From positions 1 through 48,416 of the forward strand of contig NZ_WBKM01000235.1 of NCBI RefSeq assembly GCF_015714725.1: a stretch of 48,416 nt of DNA, in the 5' to 3' direction. Made by a program: the position numbers and the translations under genes. Below are positions 34,642 through 43,857 of the stretch, in pieces (the stretch's first letter is position 1; every line of letters begins with the position of its first letter). Under the pieces are notes generated by a model, which saw only the letters and a program-made list of their open reading frames with translations, did not search any database and was not told the DNA's origin. This stretch comes from Nostoc sp. WHI (GTDB lineage Bacteria > Cyanobacteriota > Cyanobacteriia > Cyanobacteriales > Nostocaceae).

Positions 34642-36033
34642 TTATTGCAGATTATTTTCACCTATATTCAAATGTTTGAGAATCAACGAGCAAACATCTG
34701 TTGCCTGAATGAAGTTTTGATCAACTAAGTGAGTTTGATGGGTGATAAATAAGGGACTTTCATCTGGAGAAGTGGTAATCTGACCGTGAGAGCCACGTAC
34801 TAGGGAAGCATCCAGAGGAATCACGTCCATTAAATAGCGAAAACCGAGTTGTTTCTTCAGTAGCTTGAGAGCAATTTTTCCCTGAGGAAATTTTATCTGC
34901 GGATCAAGGAAAAGTTCTACAGGATCGTAACCAGGTTTGCGGTGAATATCTACAGTTCTAGCGAAATCAGGCGCTTTAGCATCATCGAGCCAATAATAAT
35001 ATGTAAACCAAGCATCAGGTTTAGCGATCGCAACTAACTCCCCCGATCTAGGATGATTTAGGTGGTAGGTTTGTTTACCTTCTTCATCCAACACCTGTGC
35101 TACGCCTTCAGTTGCTTCTAGAAGCGATCGCACTTTTGGGATGTATGCTGGATCATTCACATACACATGAGCAATTTGGTGATCAGCAACAGCAAAGGCA
35201 ATGCTAGCGCCAAAATCGAGCAGTTCTAGCCCCAATTCCTCCCGCACAGCAATTAAACCATTTGTTCGTAGCACGCGGTTCAAATCCACTGCTTTGGAAA
35301 CTGGGCTAATGCCATACTCAGAAAGAATAATTACCTGAGTATTACGTGCTTGATAATATTTAATTAAATCGCCACAAACAGCATCAATTTCTTGCAAATC
35401 TGTTTGGATTTGTGTTTGATTGTTACCAAATTTTTGCAGACAATAATCTAAATGTGGTAAATAAACTAATGATAATGTAGGGCTGTAACGTTCCTCAATC
35501 CATTTTGCTGAATTGGCAATCCATTGGCTAGAACTAATCGAAGTTTTTGGCCCCCAAAAATCGAACAGAGGGAAGTTACCTAAATCGAATTGAATTTGCG
35601 ATCGCACATCACTAGGATGGGTATAAATATCAGGTAATTTTCTCCCATCTGCGGGATACATTGGGCGCGGCGTAATGGCATAATCTACTGAAGAATACAT
35701 ATTGTACCACCAAAAAAGGTTGGCACAAGTGAAGTTTGGATCAATAGATTTAGCTATTTCCCAAACTTTGGGAGCCTGTACTAATTTATTAGATTGTCGC
35801 CAAAATTTCACTTCACACTCATCGCGGAAGTACCAACCATTACCGACAATTCCATGTTCATCAGGCAATTTTCCTGTTAAATAAGTAGCCTGAACCGAAC
35901 AAGTTACAGCAGGTAATACTGTTGTGATTGGAACCACTTGTCCAATAGCCGCCCAAGAAGATAAAAACGGCGTATTTTCTCCTAACAAACTTGGCGTTAA
36001 TCCAACAACATTTAGAACAACCGTTTTTTTCAT
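34642..36033 (-). CDS. eboF: EboF, nucleotide pyrophosphatase-like protein
   Basis: Alkaline phosphatase-superfamily protein of 463 aa, started at ATG 36033 with an AAGGA site; the longer frame to 36078 is repeat-like. The fold is shown by the Thr-nucleophile region (PAVTCSVQATYLTG) and the C-terminal GSHG. Against the NPP family, several metal ligands are changed: the N-terminal Asp is absent (NVVGLTP), DxxxH reads DYCLQ, and the DHG motif reads SEYG. So it may not hydrolyse phosphodiesters. As the last gene of eboA-B-C-E-F it belongs to the ebo operon, linked in Nostoc punctiforme to export of the scytonemin precursor. Its cellular site is probably the cytoplasm. Confidence 0.9.
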   Translation of the reverse strand: MKKTVVLNVVGLTPSLLGENTPFLSSWAAIGQVVPITTVLPAVTCSVQATYLTGKLPDEHGIVGNGWYFRDECEVKFWRQSNKLVQAPKVWEIAKSIDPNFTCANLFWWYNMYSSVDYAITPRPMYPADGRKLPDIYTHPSDVRSQIQFDLGNFPLFDFWGPKTSISSSQWIANSAKWIEERYSPTLSLVYLPHLDYCLQKFGNNQTQIQTDLQEIDAVCGDLIKYYQARNTQVIILSEYGISPVSKAVDLNRVLRTNGLIAVREELGLELLDFGASIAFAVADHQIAHVYVNDPAYIPKVRSLLEATEGVAQVLDEEGKQTYHLNHPRSGELVAIAKPDAWFTYYYWLDDAKAPDFARTVDIHRKPGYDPVELFLDPQIKFPQGKIALKLLKKQLGFRYLMDVIPLDASLVRGSHGQITTSPDESPLFITHQTHLVDQNFIQATDVCSLILKHLNIGENNLQ

Positions 36034-36047
36034 AAACTTAATTCCTT

Positions 36048-37292
36048 TTAATTTGCGGCGAGTTCTTTTAATACCCACTCATATTCCCGTTGAATAGAAG
36101 TTAGCAAATCTATTTTCATTTCTGATGGTAATACATCCCAAGTGTAAGTCTCAATTTCTAAATGTGAGCAAGCATTGTTTGTTTGAAGTAGACGCAAAAC
36201 AGTAGCAATGTCATCTTGGGTAGACTGCAAAATTTGATAATCACGAATAAAAATTGGGACATGGAAGTGAGTACGCCATTCTTCAGCTAGAGATTCTTCT
36301 AAATGTGGTAAGGCATTTATTAAGTCAGGATAGTGATGAAGTGTACCGTCGCTGCGACGTTCTATTACTTGGTGAAGATAAGTAGATTCAGCAAAGGGGC
36401 GTAAGCGTTCAACTATCAAATTACGCTTCTCAATCTCAGCAGGTATTTTAACTTGAATTGCGGCGCTGATTTGAATCTTACCAATCTTAATTCCTGCTGA
36501 TTGCAACCGCGCAAATATAGACTTTGGCTCCTCATATTCAACGGAAAAATGGCACGTATCATAGCAAATACGAACGTGTTCTAGCAGCTTAGTTTCTGCT
36601 AAACCCTGATCAATATTTAATTTTTCTGATAAATAACTACCGCCGATTGGCAACAACCAATTTTGATAGAAATCAATTACTTCTGAGGTATTCTCAATTA
36701 ATCCATCAGGCTCAGGTTCTAAATTAATATGGAGTAACTTTCCTGTTTGTTCGTAAACGCGAATCATTTCTACAACAACTGATACTAAGTTAAAACAACT
36801 CTTTTTCACAACTGTTTCATAAGTTGCTTGGTCTTTTCCCCACCAAAGTTTATAGGATAATGGCAATGTAGAAATTCCGCCATCCAGCCCCTCTGGTAAC
36901 AGAGTTGCTAAGATTTGTGTCAAGTTTAATGTATAATTTAAACGTTCCTCTATAGACCAATCTGGTGAATAAACTTGGTCTTTTACTACTTGTCGATGAA
37001 ATCCGCCATAAGGAAATCCATTTAAAGTAAAAACATATAAATCTTGTTGAGTTAGCCACCCTTGAAATTGAGCCAAGTTATTACTTTCTAAAAGCTCTTT
37101 TGCAGCTGCATCTGCTAACCTCAAACCAATACCAAATGGTGCTGTAGCCGATAAACGTGACTTGAGTTCAGGAATATACTTCTCTAAATTAGCAAAAACC
37201 TCTAGCCAACTTTCACCAGGATGAATATTGCTGCAATAAGTTAAGTGAAATCCGTTTCTCTGCGACTCTGCGCCTCTGCGTGATACCTTCAT
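36048..37292 (-). CDS. eboE: EboE, xylose-isomerase-like TIM barrel
   Basis: TIM-barrel protein of 414 aa in the xylose isomerase-like superfamily. It starts at ATG 37292, and residues about 2-13 (KVSRRGAESQRN) are a translated short repeat. The family sequence begins near FHLTYCSNIHPGESW. Landmarks are the ITHTY-type strand regions (HINLEPEPDGLIE, near 195-207) and VRICYDTCHFSVEYEEP (near 255-271), which would supply Glu, Asp and His metal ligands. The substrate in ebo systems is unknown. It lies 18 bp after eboC and 14 bp before eboF, so the three are cotranscribed. Confidence 0.92.
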   Translation of the reverse strand: MKVSRRGAESQRNGFHLTYCSNIHPGESWLEVFANLEKYIPELKSRLSATAPFGIGLRLADAAAKELLESNNLAQFQGWLTQQDLYVFTLNGFPYGGFHRQVVKDQVYSPDWSIEERLNYTLNLTQILATLLPEGLDGGISTLPLSYKLWWGKDQATYETVVKKSCFNLVSVVVEMIRVYEQTGKLLHINLEPEPDGLIENTSEVIDFYQNWLLPIGGSYLSEKLNIDQGLAETKLLEHVRICYDTCHFSVEYEEPKSIFARLQSAGIKIGKIQISAAIQVKIPAEIEKRNLIVERLRPFAESTYLHQVIERRSDGTLHHYPDLINALPHLEESLAEEWRTHFHVPIFIRDYQILQSTQDDIATVLRLLQTNNACSHLEIETYTWDVLPSEMKIDLLTSIQREYEWVLKELAAN

Positions 37293-37310
37293 AATTCTAT
37301 TTAGTTAATC

Positions 37311-38243
37311 TTAAGTAACAGCAAAAATTTGTGCTAACTTCATCGAAATTGGTAGCAAAATTAGAACTAATAAACCGTAATACAAACCAGCAAAACCAGA
37401 TGCAACCGTTGCATCTAAAACAATTAGAGACAACACACCTACTTTCACAGCAGTTCGGATATTTTCGGCTATTGGTTCACGCGCAGCTTTAATAAAATTA
37501 GGTAGCACTCGGATAGCTAATAAAACCGCGAATGGTAGTGCCGCGATCGCTGTATAATCTCCTAATAATCCTAAAGCTAAAACTGCCGTTAAAACTATTG
37601 CAATCAGTACTATTGCTAGTACTCCTGTAATCTTCTTACCTCCATGAACTTCGCCCTGACTAATTGCGGTGATTGCCGCAATGTAAAGAACAGGAATTAG
37701 CGCTAAATACCAACGTTCTCCTATTATTGCAGGTACAGCACTTACACCTAATAATAAGTTACTGCCACGACACAAACCCATATTTAAAGGGCCAAAAAAA
37801 GGATGATGTTTAGCGAATGAATCATACAGCAGCGATGCCAGAATGATAAATATAGCGATCGCGCCACTCAACCAAGATACTTGAAAAGCAGCTATAATAC
37901 CGATTGCAAAAAGTATACTCCCCAATAGAATAGCATTTTTAGGGGATACACGGCCACTAGGAATTGCTCTATTTGGTCGCTCTTTTGCATCTAATTCAGC
38001 ATCGAAAACATCATTAAAAACGATACCGCCGCCATACAAACCAGTTGTAGCTAATAACAACCAAGCTAATGGAATTAATACGTCATAACTTGCTTCTCCA
38101 TTGATTAATTTAGCAAAAATAATCCCAGAGCCGGAAGCAGCAAAACCAACCAGAATATCCGCCCAAGCAGTAACAATATTAGCCGGACGCATCAATTCCA
38201 AATAACCTCGCCAGCCTTGAAAATTTAAGCTTGCAACATTCAC
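37311..38243 (-). CDS. eboC: EboC, UbiA-type prenyltransferase
   Basis: Integral membrane protein of 310 aa with about eight to nine helices. The UbiA family motif NDVFDAELDAKERPNRAIPSG (the first Asp-rich region) is near residues 76-96, and a later aspartate-containing loop near 140-150 (LYDSFAKHH) is the second. UbiA enzymes attach prenyl chains to aromatic or other acceptors in the membrane. In ebo systems it may prenylate the product of EboD/EboE, but this is unproven. A strong GGAGG site precedes the ATG (38243). Confidence 0.95.
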   Translation of the reverse strand: MNVASLNFQGWRGYLELMRPANIVTAWADILVGFAASGSGIIFAKLINGEASYDVLIPLAWLLLATTGLYGGGIVFNDVFDAELDAKERPNRAIPSGRVSPKNAILLGSILFAIGIIAAFQVSWLSGAIAIFIILASLLYDSFAKHHPFFGPLNMGLCRGSNLLLGVSAVPAIIGERWYLALIPVLYIAAITAISQGEVHGGKKITGVLAIVLIAIVLTAVLALGLLGDYTAIAALPFAVLLAIRVLPNFIKAAREPIAENIRTAVKVGVLSLIVLDATVASGFAGLYYGLLVLILLPISMKLAQIFAVT

Positions 38244-38342
38244 TCGTCTGCCTCCTTAACTAAATAATTCATGAAATTTTCTCTTCCTCTGCGACTCTGC
38301 GCCTCTGCGTGAAAAAATCTTTATCCAACAGGTCTATATTTC

Positions 38343-39245
38343 CTACTCAATCAGCACTGAAACCGAATTAATTCCTGGTTCCTGTCCCCGCAACACAGAG
38401 TTACCATCGAATAGCTGACGCTGATCAATAGATTGAGGATTGAGCCAGTCTGATGCTTTCATCTGCCCAGTTTGACTATAAGCAGCTAGGGCATTTTCAT
38501 AACAAACTGCCCGCACATTTTCTTCAGGAATACCTCTTTCTAACATCAACTGAGCCGTTTTTGGGACTGCCAAAGGATCGCTAATACCCCAATCAGCGCT
38601 ACTATCTACAATGATGCGATCGCGTCCATATTTACGGACAACTTCTACCATCCTGGCGTTACCCATCTTTGTCTGTGGATAAATCGTGAAAGCAGCCCAA
38701 AAGCCCCGTTCTAATACTTCCTCAACGGTTTCCTCATTATTGTGATCAATAATGACTTGTGAAGGATCTAAACCATATTCGACACACCGATCCATACTCC
38801 GACTAGCACCCGCTTTCTTGTTACGATGGGGCGTATGAATTAGTACCAACATATCTAATTCTTTGGCTAATTCTAACTGTTGACAAAAGTACTTATCTTC
38901 TGCTTCTGTCATGTCGTCATAGCCAATTTCGCCGATAGCTACAACCCCCTCTTTACCGGCGTAAAGTGGTAACAGTTCTATAACTTCTGCTGCTAGTGCC
39001 TCGTTGTTAGCTTCTTTGGGATTTAGTCCGATTGTACAGTAATGTTGGATACCAAACTGACTAGCACGAAACCGTTCCCAGCCCACAAGAGTGCTGAAAT
39101 AGTCTTTGAATGTACCGACATTAGTTCGGGGTTGTCCCAACCAAAAAGCTGGTTCAATGACAGCGACAATGCCATATTCCCGCATTACTAGGTAATCGTA
39201 GGTAGTACGGGAACACATATGAATGTGAGGATCGATAAACATCAT
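38343..39245 (-). CDS. eboB: EboB, TatD-like metal-dependent hydrolase
   Basis: TatD-type amidohydrolase fold, 300 aa from ATG 39245 (MMFIDPHIHM). The longer frame to 39320 is a translated STRR (NAQCPMPNAQ) and is excluded; M26 and M27 of that frame are equally good starts. Metal ligands include the HxH in DPHIHM, Glu in IGEIGYDD (near 113), His in LIHTPHRNK and His in VIIDHNNEE, and an Asp in VDSSADWG. TatD proteins are hydrolases with loose specificity; the ebo substrate is unknown. It lies between eboA and eboC in the operon. Confidence 0.92.
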   Translation of the reverse strand: MMFIDPHIHMCSRTTYDYLVMREYGIVAVIEPAFWLGQPRTNVGTFKDYFSTLVGWERFRASQFGIQHYCTIGLNPKEANNEALAAEVIELLPLYAGKEGVVAIGEIGYDDMTEAEDKYFCQQLELAKELDMLVLIHTPHRNKKAGASRSMDRCVEYGLDPSQVIIDHNNEETVEEVLERGFWAAFTIYPQTKMGNARMVEVVRKYGRDRIIVDSSADWGISDPLAVPKTAQLMLERGIPEENVRAVCYENALAAYSQTGQMKASDWLNPQSIDQRQLFDGNSVLRGQEPGINSVSVLIE

Positions 39246-39260
39246 GGTGTAGTTTAATAA

Positions 39261-39295
39261 TTGGGCATTGGGCATTGGGCATTGGGCATTGGCAT
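39261..39295. repeat. STRR (TTGGGCA)x4-5
   Basis: Heptamer array TTGGGCA in the eboA-eboB gap, the reverse complement of the CCAATGC-type array at 15606-15645. It would be transcribed in the operon mRNA between eboA and eboB. Confidence 0.85.
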
Positions 39296-39355
39296 GGATT
39301 ATTCTCCTTGTCTTTCTCATGCCCAGTGCCTAATCTCTTTCATTTGGAGACTGAT

Positions 39356-39386
39356 AAGCGTTAGCGTAGCTCGCCGCAGGCATCGC
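39356..39386. repeat. SDR-like repeat at the eboA 3' end
   Basis: On the minus strand, AGCGATGCCTGCGGCGAGCT followed by ACGCTAACGC. It resembles the remembered Nostoc dispersed repeat GCGATGCCTGCGGCGGGC-TACGCC, and it encodes the end of EboA including its stop codon. Confidence 0.55.
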
Positions 39387-40242
39387 TGCTAAAACTGTTC
39401 CAAGTCAGATTACCTTGTTGAATAGATGACTGTAAATCTGGATAACGGGAAAGTAATGCTTGCGCTTCGGGTAAAGACGATTGAGCACAAGCTAAGGCTG
39501 CTGCTTCTTGCTCGGCTATATCCCCATTAACCAGCACTCTTTCCAAATCTGCGATGATTGCGGTATCGGCAAACTGTCCCACAGCTCGCCAAAGTTCTGG
39601 CGTAACTGAGCGTTTAGCTGCCCAACGTTCGTGGGCATAATTTGCCAACATCCTCGCCAATTCTGGATTAGCACGGCGATCTAGACCCCAAATTAGATGC
39701 AGTGGACTGCCGACAAACACAGCTTTCAGCACCATCTGATTCCAAGCAGCATTATCTAAATAATCCGCCGGATAAGGGTTCCGTAGTGCGATCGCTTGGA
39801 ACACATTACTCATATTGCTGCGAATTCCTTCAGCAGCCCGGTGGCGATGTAACTCTGGATGTGGTAATAGGGGCAAACTTTGATAAAGTGCGACTAACTC
39901 CCCCATATCGGCAGTAGAGAAGACTTGATCGAGCGATCGCACATACCCCTCAGCATCATTGTGGGGCAAAGCTAAAAGCAAGAGTGTGCGACCCGCTTGA
40001 TCTACACTCCAGTTACCAGGATACCAACCTGGAAGCACGTCCTGTGCTGCTTCCAAGTCCTGGGATGTTAGCTGCAAATCCTGTTTACCCAGATAACGCG
40101 GCACAGCACTAAAAGCCATGAAAAATACTCGTTCAGCAGCGCCACTAGCAATCCGTGCCTGCTTCTGTTCTAGCCAAGCAGTAGCTTTTTCTGAGACAGA
40201 CTGTAATAGCCAGTCATGCAGTAACTTGTTTACTTTACTCAT
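39361..40242 (-). CDS. eboA: EboA protein
   Basis: First gene of the ebo operon; helical protein of 293 aa with no enzymatic motif, recognised by its operon position and the EboA-type features LPHPELHRHRAAEGIRSNM and VGSPLHLIWGLDRRANPELARM. The start is ATG 40242 (MSKVNKLLHDWLL); the frame is open to 40281. The last seven residues (SDACGEL plus R) are encoded by an SDR-like repeat, so the natural C-terminus has probably been replaced. It is divergent from eboD across 617 bp. Function in ebo is unknown. Confidence 0.88.
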   Translation of the reverse strand: MSKVNKLLHDWLLQSVSEKATAWLEQKQARIASGAAERVFFMAFSAVPRYLGKQDLQLTSQDLEAAQDVLPGWYPGNWSVDQAGRTLLLLALPHNDAEGYVRSLDQVFSTADMGELVALYQSLPLLPHPELHRHRAAEGIRSNMSNVFQAIALRNPYPADYLDNAAWNQMVLKAVFVGSPLHLIWGLDRRANPELARMLANYAHERWAAKRSVTPELWRAVGQFADTAIIADLERVLVNGDIAEQEAAALACAQSSLPEAQALLSRYPDLQSSIQQGNLTWNSFSSDACGELR

Positions 40243-40859
40243 GATGAATTCAGTAGAAGTTGCCCAACTTTTTTGTGACAACCAAGTATAAAACTTACCA
40301 CAAAACTTAATACTTTATTATTAAACCAGCTAGATAATATATTACTTAGATCATAACTTTACTAAATCTATAAAAATCTCACAGCTTTAAATAAGATACT
40401 GTAAAGATATGATTTTGATTATATAAAGCATAAAACTAGGTTGCGGAAAACAATTAGACTTTTATGTAATGCTGACAACCTAAGATATAAATTCTAGGAA
40501 TCAACAAAGTTTCTAAATTAATTAATGCTATTTTTGACCGAAAAATAAAAGGATACAAGACCTCCGAAGTCACGACATCTATCTATCTAAATAAATTTAG
40601 AAATTATTATTAATTTTGGATTTTGAATTCGGAGCGTACCCTTCTCTTAAGCAAGCTATGCGTGGTATCTCATAGAGAAGTGCCGTAGCTTATACACTTA
40701 AATAAAGAGACTTCAAAGCTTAAATAATTTATTAACTCAAATTTAATAAATCATTCAAAGTTTGAAGTTTCAAATAAATTTATTGTGTTCAATGCGCTGT
40801 AAATTTTAATTGCAGTGGTGCATCTATATTTCAGTTATTTAAAAAGTGATGGTGTTGAA
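40243..40859. other. Divergent promoter region eboA/eboD
   Basis: A very AT-rich region of 617 bp between the eboA and eboD starts; it must hold both promoters. No clear palindromic operator was found. A degenerate repeat fragment (GGAGCGTACCCTTCTC...GAGAAGTGCCGTAGC) lies at about 40637-40695. Confidence 0.5.
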
Positions 40860-42062
40860 ATGGCTATAAAACAAAAGACTACTCTAAGTCTCCAATCAAT
40901 TAATCAATGTGTTCGTGTGATCTTCAACTATGATGTTCATTTCACTAGAGGTTTGTTTCAGTTAGATAATCCTTTACTTGCACAAGTGATTGCCGCAGAT
41001 GGGGAGACAACGCCAAAGCAAGTGCTAGCAGTGGTAGATGGAGGACTTTTACAGCACCAGAATGGGTTGCTAAAAAAATTATCAGTTTATGCTCAGGATT
41101 ATGGAGATGTACTAAGACTGAGCGGTGAGCCGATGATAGTTCCGGGTGGAGAAGCAGTCAAGAACGATTCTAGATTTATAGAGCAAATTCATCAGATTAT
41201 TGATGAAGTAGGATTGTGCCGTCACTCCTACGTGTTAGCAATTGGAGGTGGAGCCGTGCTAGACATGGCAGGATACGCAGCAGCAACGGCTCACCGAGGA
41301 ATTAGGCTACTACGAGTACCGACGACAGTGTTAGGGCAAAACGATTCGGGCGTAGGCGTAAAGAACGGAATCAATGCCTTTGGCAAGAAAAACTTTTTGG
41401 GTACATTCATGCCACCTTATGCTGTCTTGAATGACTTTGATTTCCTCACTAGCCTTGATGATCGAGATTGGCGATCGGGTATTGCAGAAGCAGTGAAAGT
41501 GGCGCTGATTAAAGATGTAGATTTCTTCGATTTTATTATGACTTATGCCGATAGATTAGCTAATCGAGACATGGACATAATGGAAAAGCTGATCTATCGC
41601 TGCTCTCAGTTGCACTTAGAGCATATTGCTGGCGGCGGCGATCCCTTTGAGATGGGTTCATCGCGTCCTTTGGATTTTGGACACTGGGCTGCTCACAAAC
41701 TGGAGCATTTAACGAATTACAGCCTACGTCACGGTGAAGCTGTAGCGATCGGTGTTGCTTTGGACACGACCTATTCATATTTAACAGGGCGACTCTTGCG
41801 ATCGGAGTGGCAAAGGGTTCTAAGTACACTTAAAAAATTAGGCTTCAGCTTGTACGTATCGGCACTGTCAGAGCAATTAGATCAACCAGACCATCCATAC
41901 TGCCTATTTAGGGGGCTTACCGAGTTCCGTGAACACTTAGGGGGAAAATTGACAATCACCCTTTTAGAAGGAATTGGGCAGGGAATAGAAGTTCACCAGG
42001 TGGATTTGTCTTTGTATAAAGATGCTATTTCGATGCTGCAAGATTGGGAACTTTCGCATTAA
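40860..42062 (+). CDS. eboD: EboD, 3-dehydroquinate-synthase-like sugar phosphate cyclase
   Basis: Sugar phosphate cyclase family protein, 400 aa from ATG 40860 (a GTG at 40815 would add 15 residues). The NAD-binding segment is AIGGGAVLDMAGYAAATAHRG, followed by RVPTTVLGQNDSGVGVKNGIN. Zinc ligands are Glu in GIAEAVKVALIKD, His in FGHWAAHKLE and His in LRHGEAVAIG. EboD is distinct from AroB and from the DDGS/EEVS enzymes of mycosporine synthesis, and its product is not known to me. The gene is divergent from eboA-B-C-E-F, completing a six-gene locus. Confidence 0.92.
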   Translation: MAIKQKTTLSLQSINQCVRVIFNYDVHFTRGLFQLDNPLLAQVIAADGETTPKQVLAVVDGGLLQHQNGLLKKLSVYAQDYGDVLRLSGEPMIVPGGEAVKNDSRFIEQIHQIIDEVGLCRHSYVLAIGGGAVLDMAGYAAATAHRGIRLLRVPTTVLGQNDSGVGVKNGINAFGKKNFLGTFMPPYAVLNDFDFLTSLDDRDWRSGIAEAVKVALIKDVDFFDFIMTYADRLANRDMDIMEKLIYRCSQLHLEHIAGGGDPFEMGSSRPLDFGHWAAHKLEHLTNYSLRHGEAVAIGVALDTTYSYLTGRLLRSEWQRVLSTLKKLGFSLYVSALSEQLDQPDHPYCLFRGLTEFREHLGGKLTITLLEGIGQGIEVHQVDLSLYKDAISMLQDWELSH

Positions 42063-42207
42063 TTTTTGTTATTTCAGGTTTTATCAAGCTCAGGGCTTTT
42101 CGTCATCATCCGCGAGTCCCAAAGATTGCTCAACCGAAACTAACTTATCTTAAAAATAAGCTCCATGTCTCAATAGAATCAGATTCTAGCCCGGAAAACA
42201 CAGAGCA

Positions 42208-42402
42208 TTAACACACTTGAAAGGGCTGGTAGCCTTGATAAACTAGCTTAAGTGCCAACGCTTTCTTTATCTGACGTGCATCTGGACGCAGATCGATAAA
42301 ATTTTGTAGTTCGACGATCGCATCAAGTGCAATTATCTCTGTTGACTGTTGCCGCGATGCTGGCACTGCGAGTGTCGCAATTTCTAAATGCTGACTTATC
42401 AT
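42208..42402 (-). pseudogene. IS630-type transposase N-terminal fragment
   Basis: A 64-codon frame beginning MISQHLEIATLAVPASRQQST, and containing ELQNFIDLRPDARQIKKALAL then KLVYQGYQPF. This is the start of the HTH domain of cyanobacterial IS630-like transposases. The frame stops where the recognition helices should begin, and no DDE domain follows on the minus strand, so it is a truncated relic. Recognition is from memory of the family. Confidence 0.6.
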
Positions 42403-42468
42403 TGTTTCCTGCTAGACTTGTACTCCCCTCCGTATTTTCTCGTAGTTTTGTTAAAAATTAAATAAGAG

Positions 42469-42750
42469 TTAGATAGAGGTAGTTATTTCCTCTACAGAAG
42501 CAAGAACAGCATTGTTTACACCTAACACTAGAGATTGAGAAGAACCTAAAACTGGTGTTGCATCTGGTAAACTCCAAGCATCTTCCAAGGTTTCCCAAGA
42601 AGGTGCGAAAGGTGGGAGTGCCAAAGAGCAAGCTTTCCAAGTTGCTTTAACTGGCGCTCCCAATTGCTGACACATTCCACCACGGCGGCCTTCTGGCTGG
42701 TAATGACGGCAATATCGACAGGCAGATGCTAAAAATTTAATGGGTTTCAT
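42469..42750 (-). CDS. Cys-rich conserved small protein
   Basis: Protein of 93 aa. The N-terminal half has five Cys: C11 and C14 (ACRYCRHYQPEGRRGGMC, with C27), and C41 (WKACSLALPPF). The Cys-x2-Cys...Cys...Cys pattern would suit a zinc or Fe-S site. The second half (PPFAPSWETLEDAWSLP) is Trp/Pro-containing, and the tail is low-complexity hydrophobic. It looks like a cyanobacterial conserved hypothetical; function unknown. Confidence 0.7.
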   Translation of the reverse strand: MKPIKFLASACRYCRHYQPEGRRGGMCQQLGAPVKATWKACSLALPPFAPSWETLEDAWSLPDATPVLGSSQSLVLGVNNAVLASVEEITTSI

Positions 42751-43218
42751 TTGGGTTCATCTTTAGTAGCGTTTCTGGCTAAATTTCACCCTTATATTTT
42801 GCTTCTATATACTAAGAGGGACTAGAGCCAAAAAGTCATTGTTTTCTATAGGTTTCAGCGATCCCAACGAAAAAATAAACTTTAGGATGTTTTTATATTC
42901 TTGTTATATTTTTCAATGATCCTTAGAGTGGTTACCCATAGATTTAGGCTAAAACTTATTAGGGATCAAGAGTAAAACTAAAGCTTTTGATTTATCCAGC
43001 CTTTTAAATTCCTCCTTAAGGATGGCTTAAAACAGAGAATTCAAGATAAATACTGTACTTTGCATACCACATTCGGCATATTCTGCTGCAAAAATATATT
43101 TTTCTGAAGAATCAGAAATATTTTATGTGGTAAGTAGCAAGTTTCTTTAGTATAAATTATGTACAACGAATAATTGCTAAACTATTTTGCTTTTAATTTA
43201 GGTCAGGACTGATTTTCT
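42751..43218. other. AT-rich intergenic region
   Basis: 468 bp with no coding character on either strand. Only weak short hairpins were seen (for example TTTCTGAAGAATCAGAAA near 43101). It separates the Cys-rich gene from dciA, whose stop codon is at 43219. Confidence 0.4.
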
Positions 43219-43758
43219 TCAAAACTGTTTAGCAGCACAGACAGAACAAACTGCCCAGCGCTGGAGTTCACCGGGTGGGGTGGGACATTGACACTGGGGA
43301 CAAAGGGGTAAGCCATGCGATCGCGATCGCATTATCTTAGCCCAATGCCCAAAAGCAGCATTCACATCCTTAGTAGGTGTAACATCAGTGTGGCTAATAT
43401 CATCACCAAGGTAACTAGGATGCTCATGCGGCAAAACCTTTTGTTGCTGTTCTCTTTCTACAGATGGATGCTGCCACCCGGCTGTAGAGAAGCGAATATC
43501 AACCAAAGGCGTTGGTAGCTTTTTATTCACCTTTAAAAGCAGAGACGGGCGACCAAAAGTTAGATTTTGCGCCCAAGCTGCACTAGAAGTTGCTACCCAT
43601 AAAACATCGCGTTGAATCGATAATGGTCGAGTATGTGCGGCAACCACTGGGCCAACAATTTCTGTCCAACACTTGAGCAGGCGTTGAAATGGTTGCTCTT
43701 GCCATTTAGCCTGTTTTTCCAGAATGCCTAAAACATGATTAATTGATTTCAACGACAT
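43219..43758 (-). CDS. dciA: DciA-type helicase loader (DUF721) with zinc ribbon
   Basis: Protein of 179 aa. Residues about 1-90 form the DUF721/DciA domain (LLKCWTEIVGPVVAAHTRPL, then RDVLWVATSSAAWAQNL), which recruits the replicative helicase DnaB in most bacteria lacking DnaC. A variable linker (about 95-145) leads to a C-terminal four-Cys ribbon (CPQCQCPTPPGELQRW, then CSVC). The zinc ribbon is an addition I would expect mainly in cyanobacterial members. It starts from ATG 43758, with an STRR in its leader. Confidence 0.85.
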   Translation of the reverse strand: MSLKSINHVLGILEKQAKWQEQPFQRLLKCWTEIVGPVVAAHTRPLSIQRDVLWVATSSAAWAQNLTFGRPSLLLKVNKKLPTPLVDIRFSTAGWQHPSVEREQQQKVLPHEHPSYLGDDISHTDVTPTKDVNAAFGHWAKIMRSRSHGLPLCPQCQCPTPPGELQRWAVCSVCAAKQF

Positions 43759-43765
43759 AATTAAA

Positions 43766-43816
43766 AGTGCTGAGTGCTGAGTGCTGAGTGCTGAGTGCTG
43801 AGTGCTGAGTGCTGAG
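43766..43816. repeat. STRR (AGTGCTG)x7
   Basis: Seven perfect heptamers AGTGCTG just upstream of the dciA start codon, in the leader of its mRNA. Confidence 0.95.
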
Positions 43817-43857
43817 TTGGGAATCTCACTTCTTCACTCAGAACTCGGAACTGTTTT

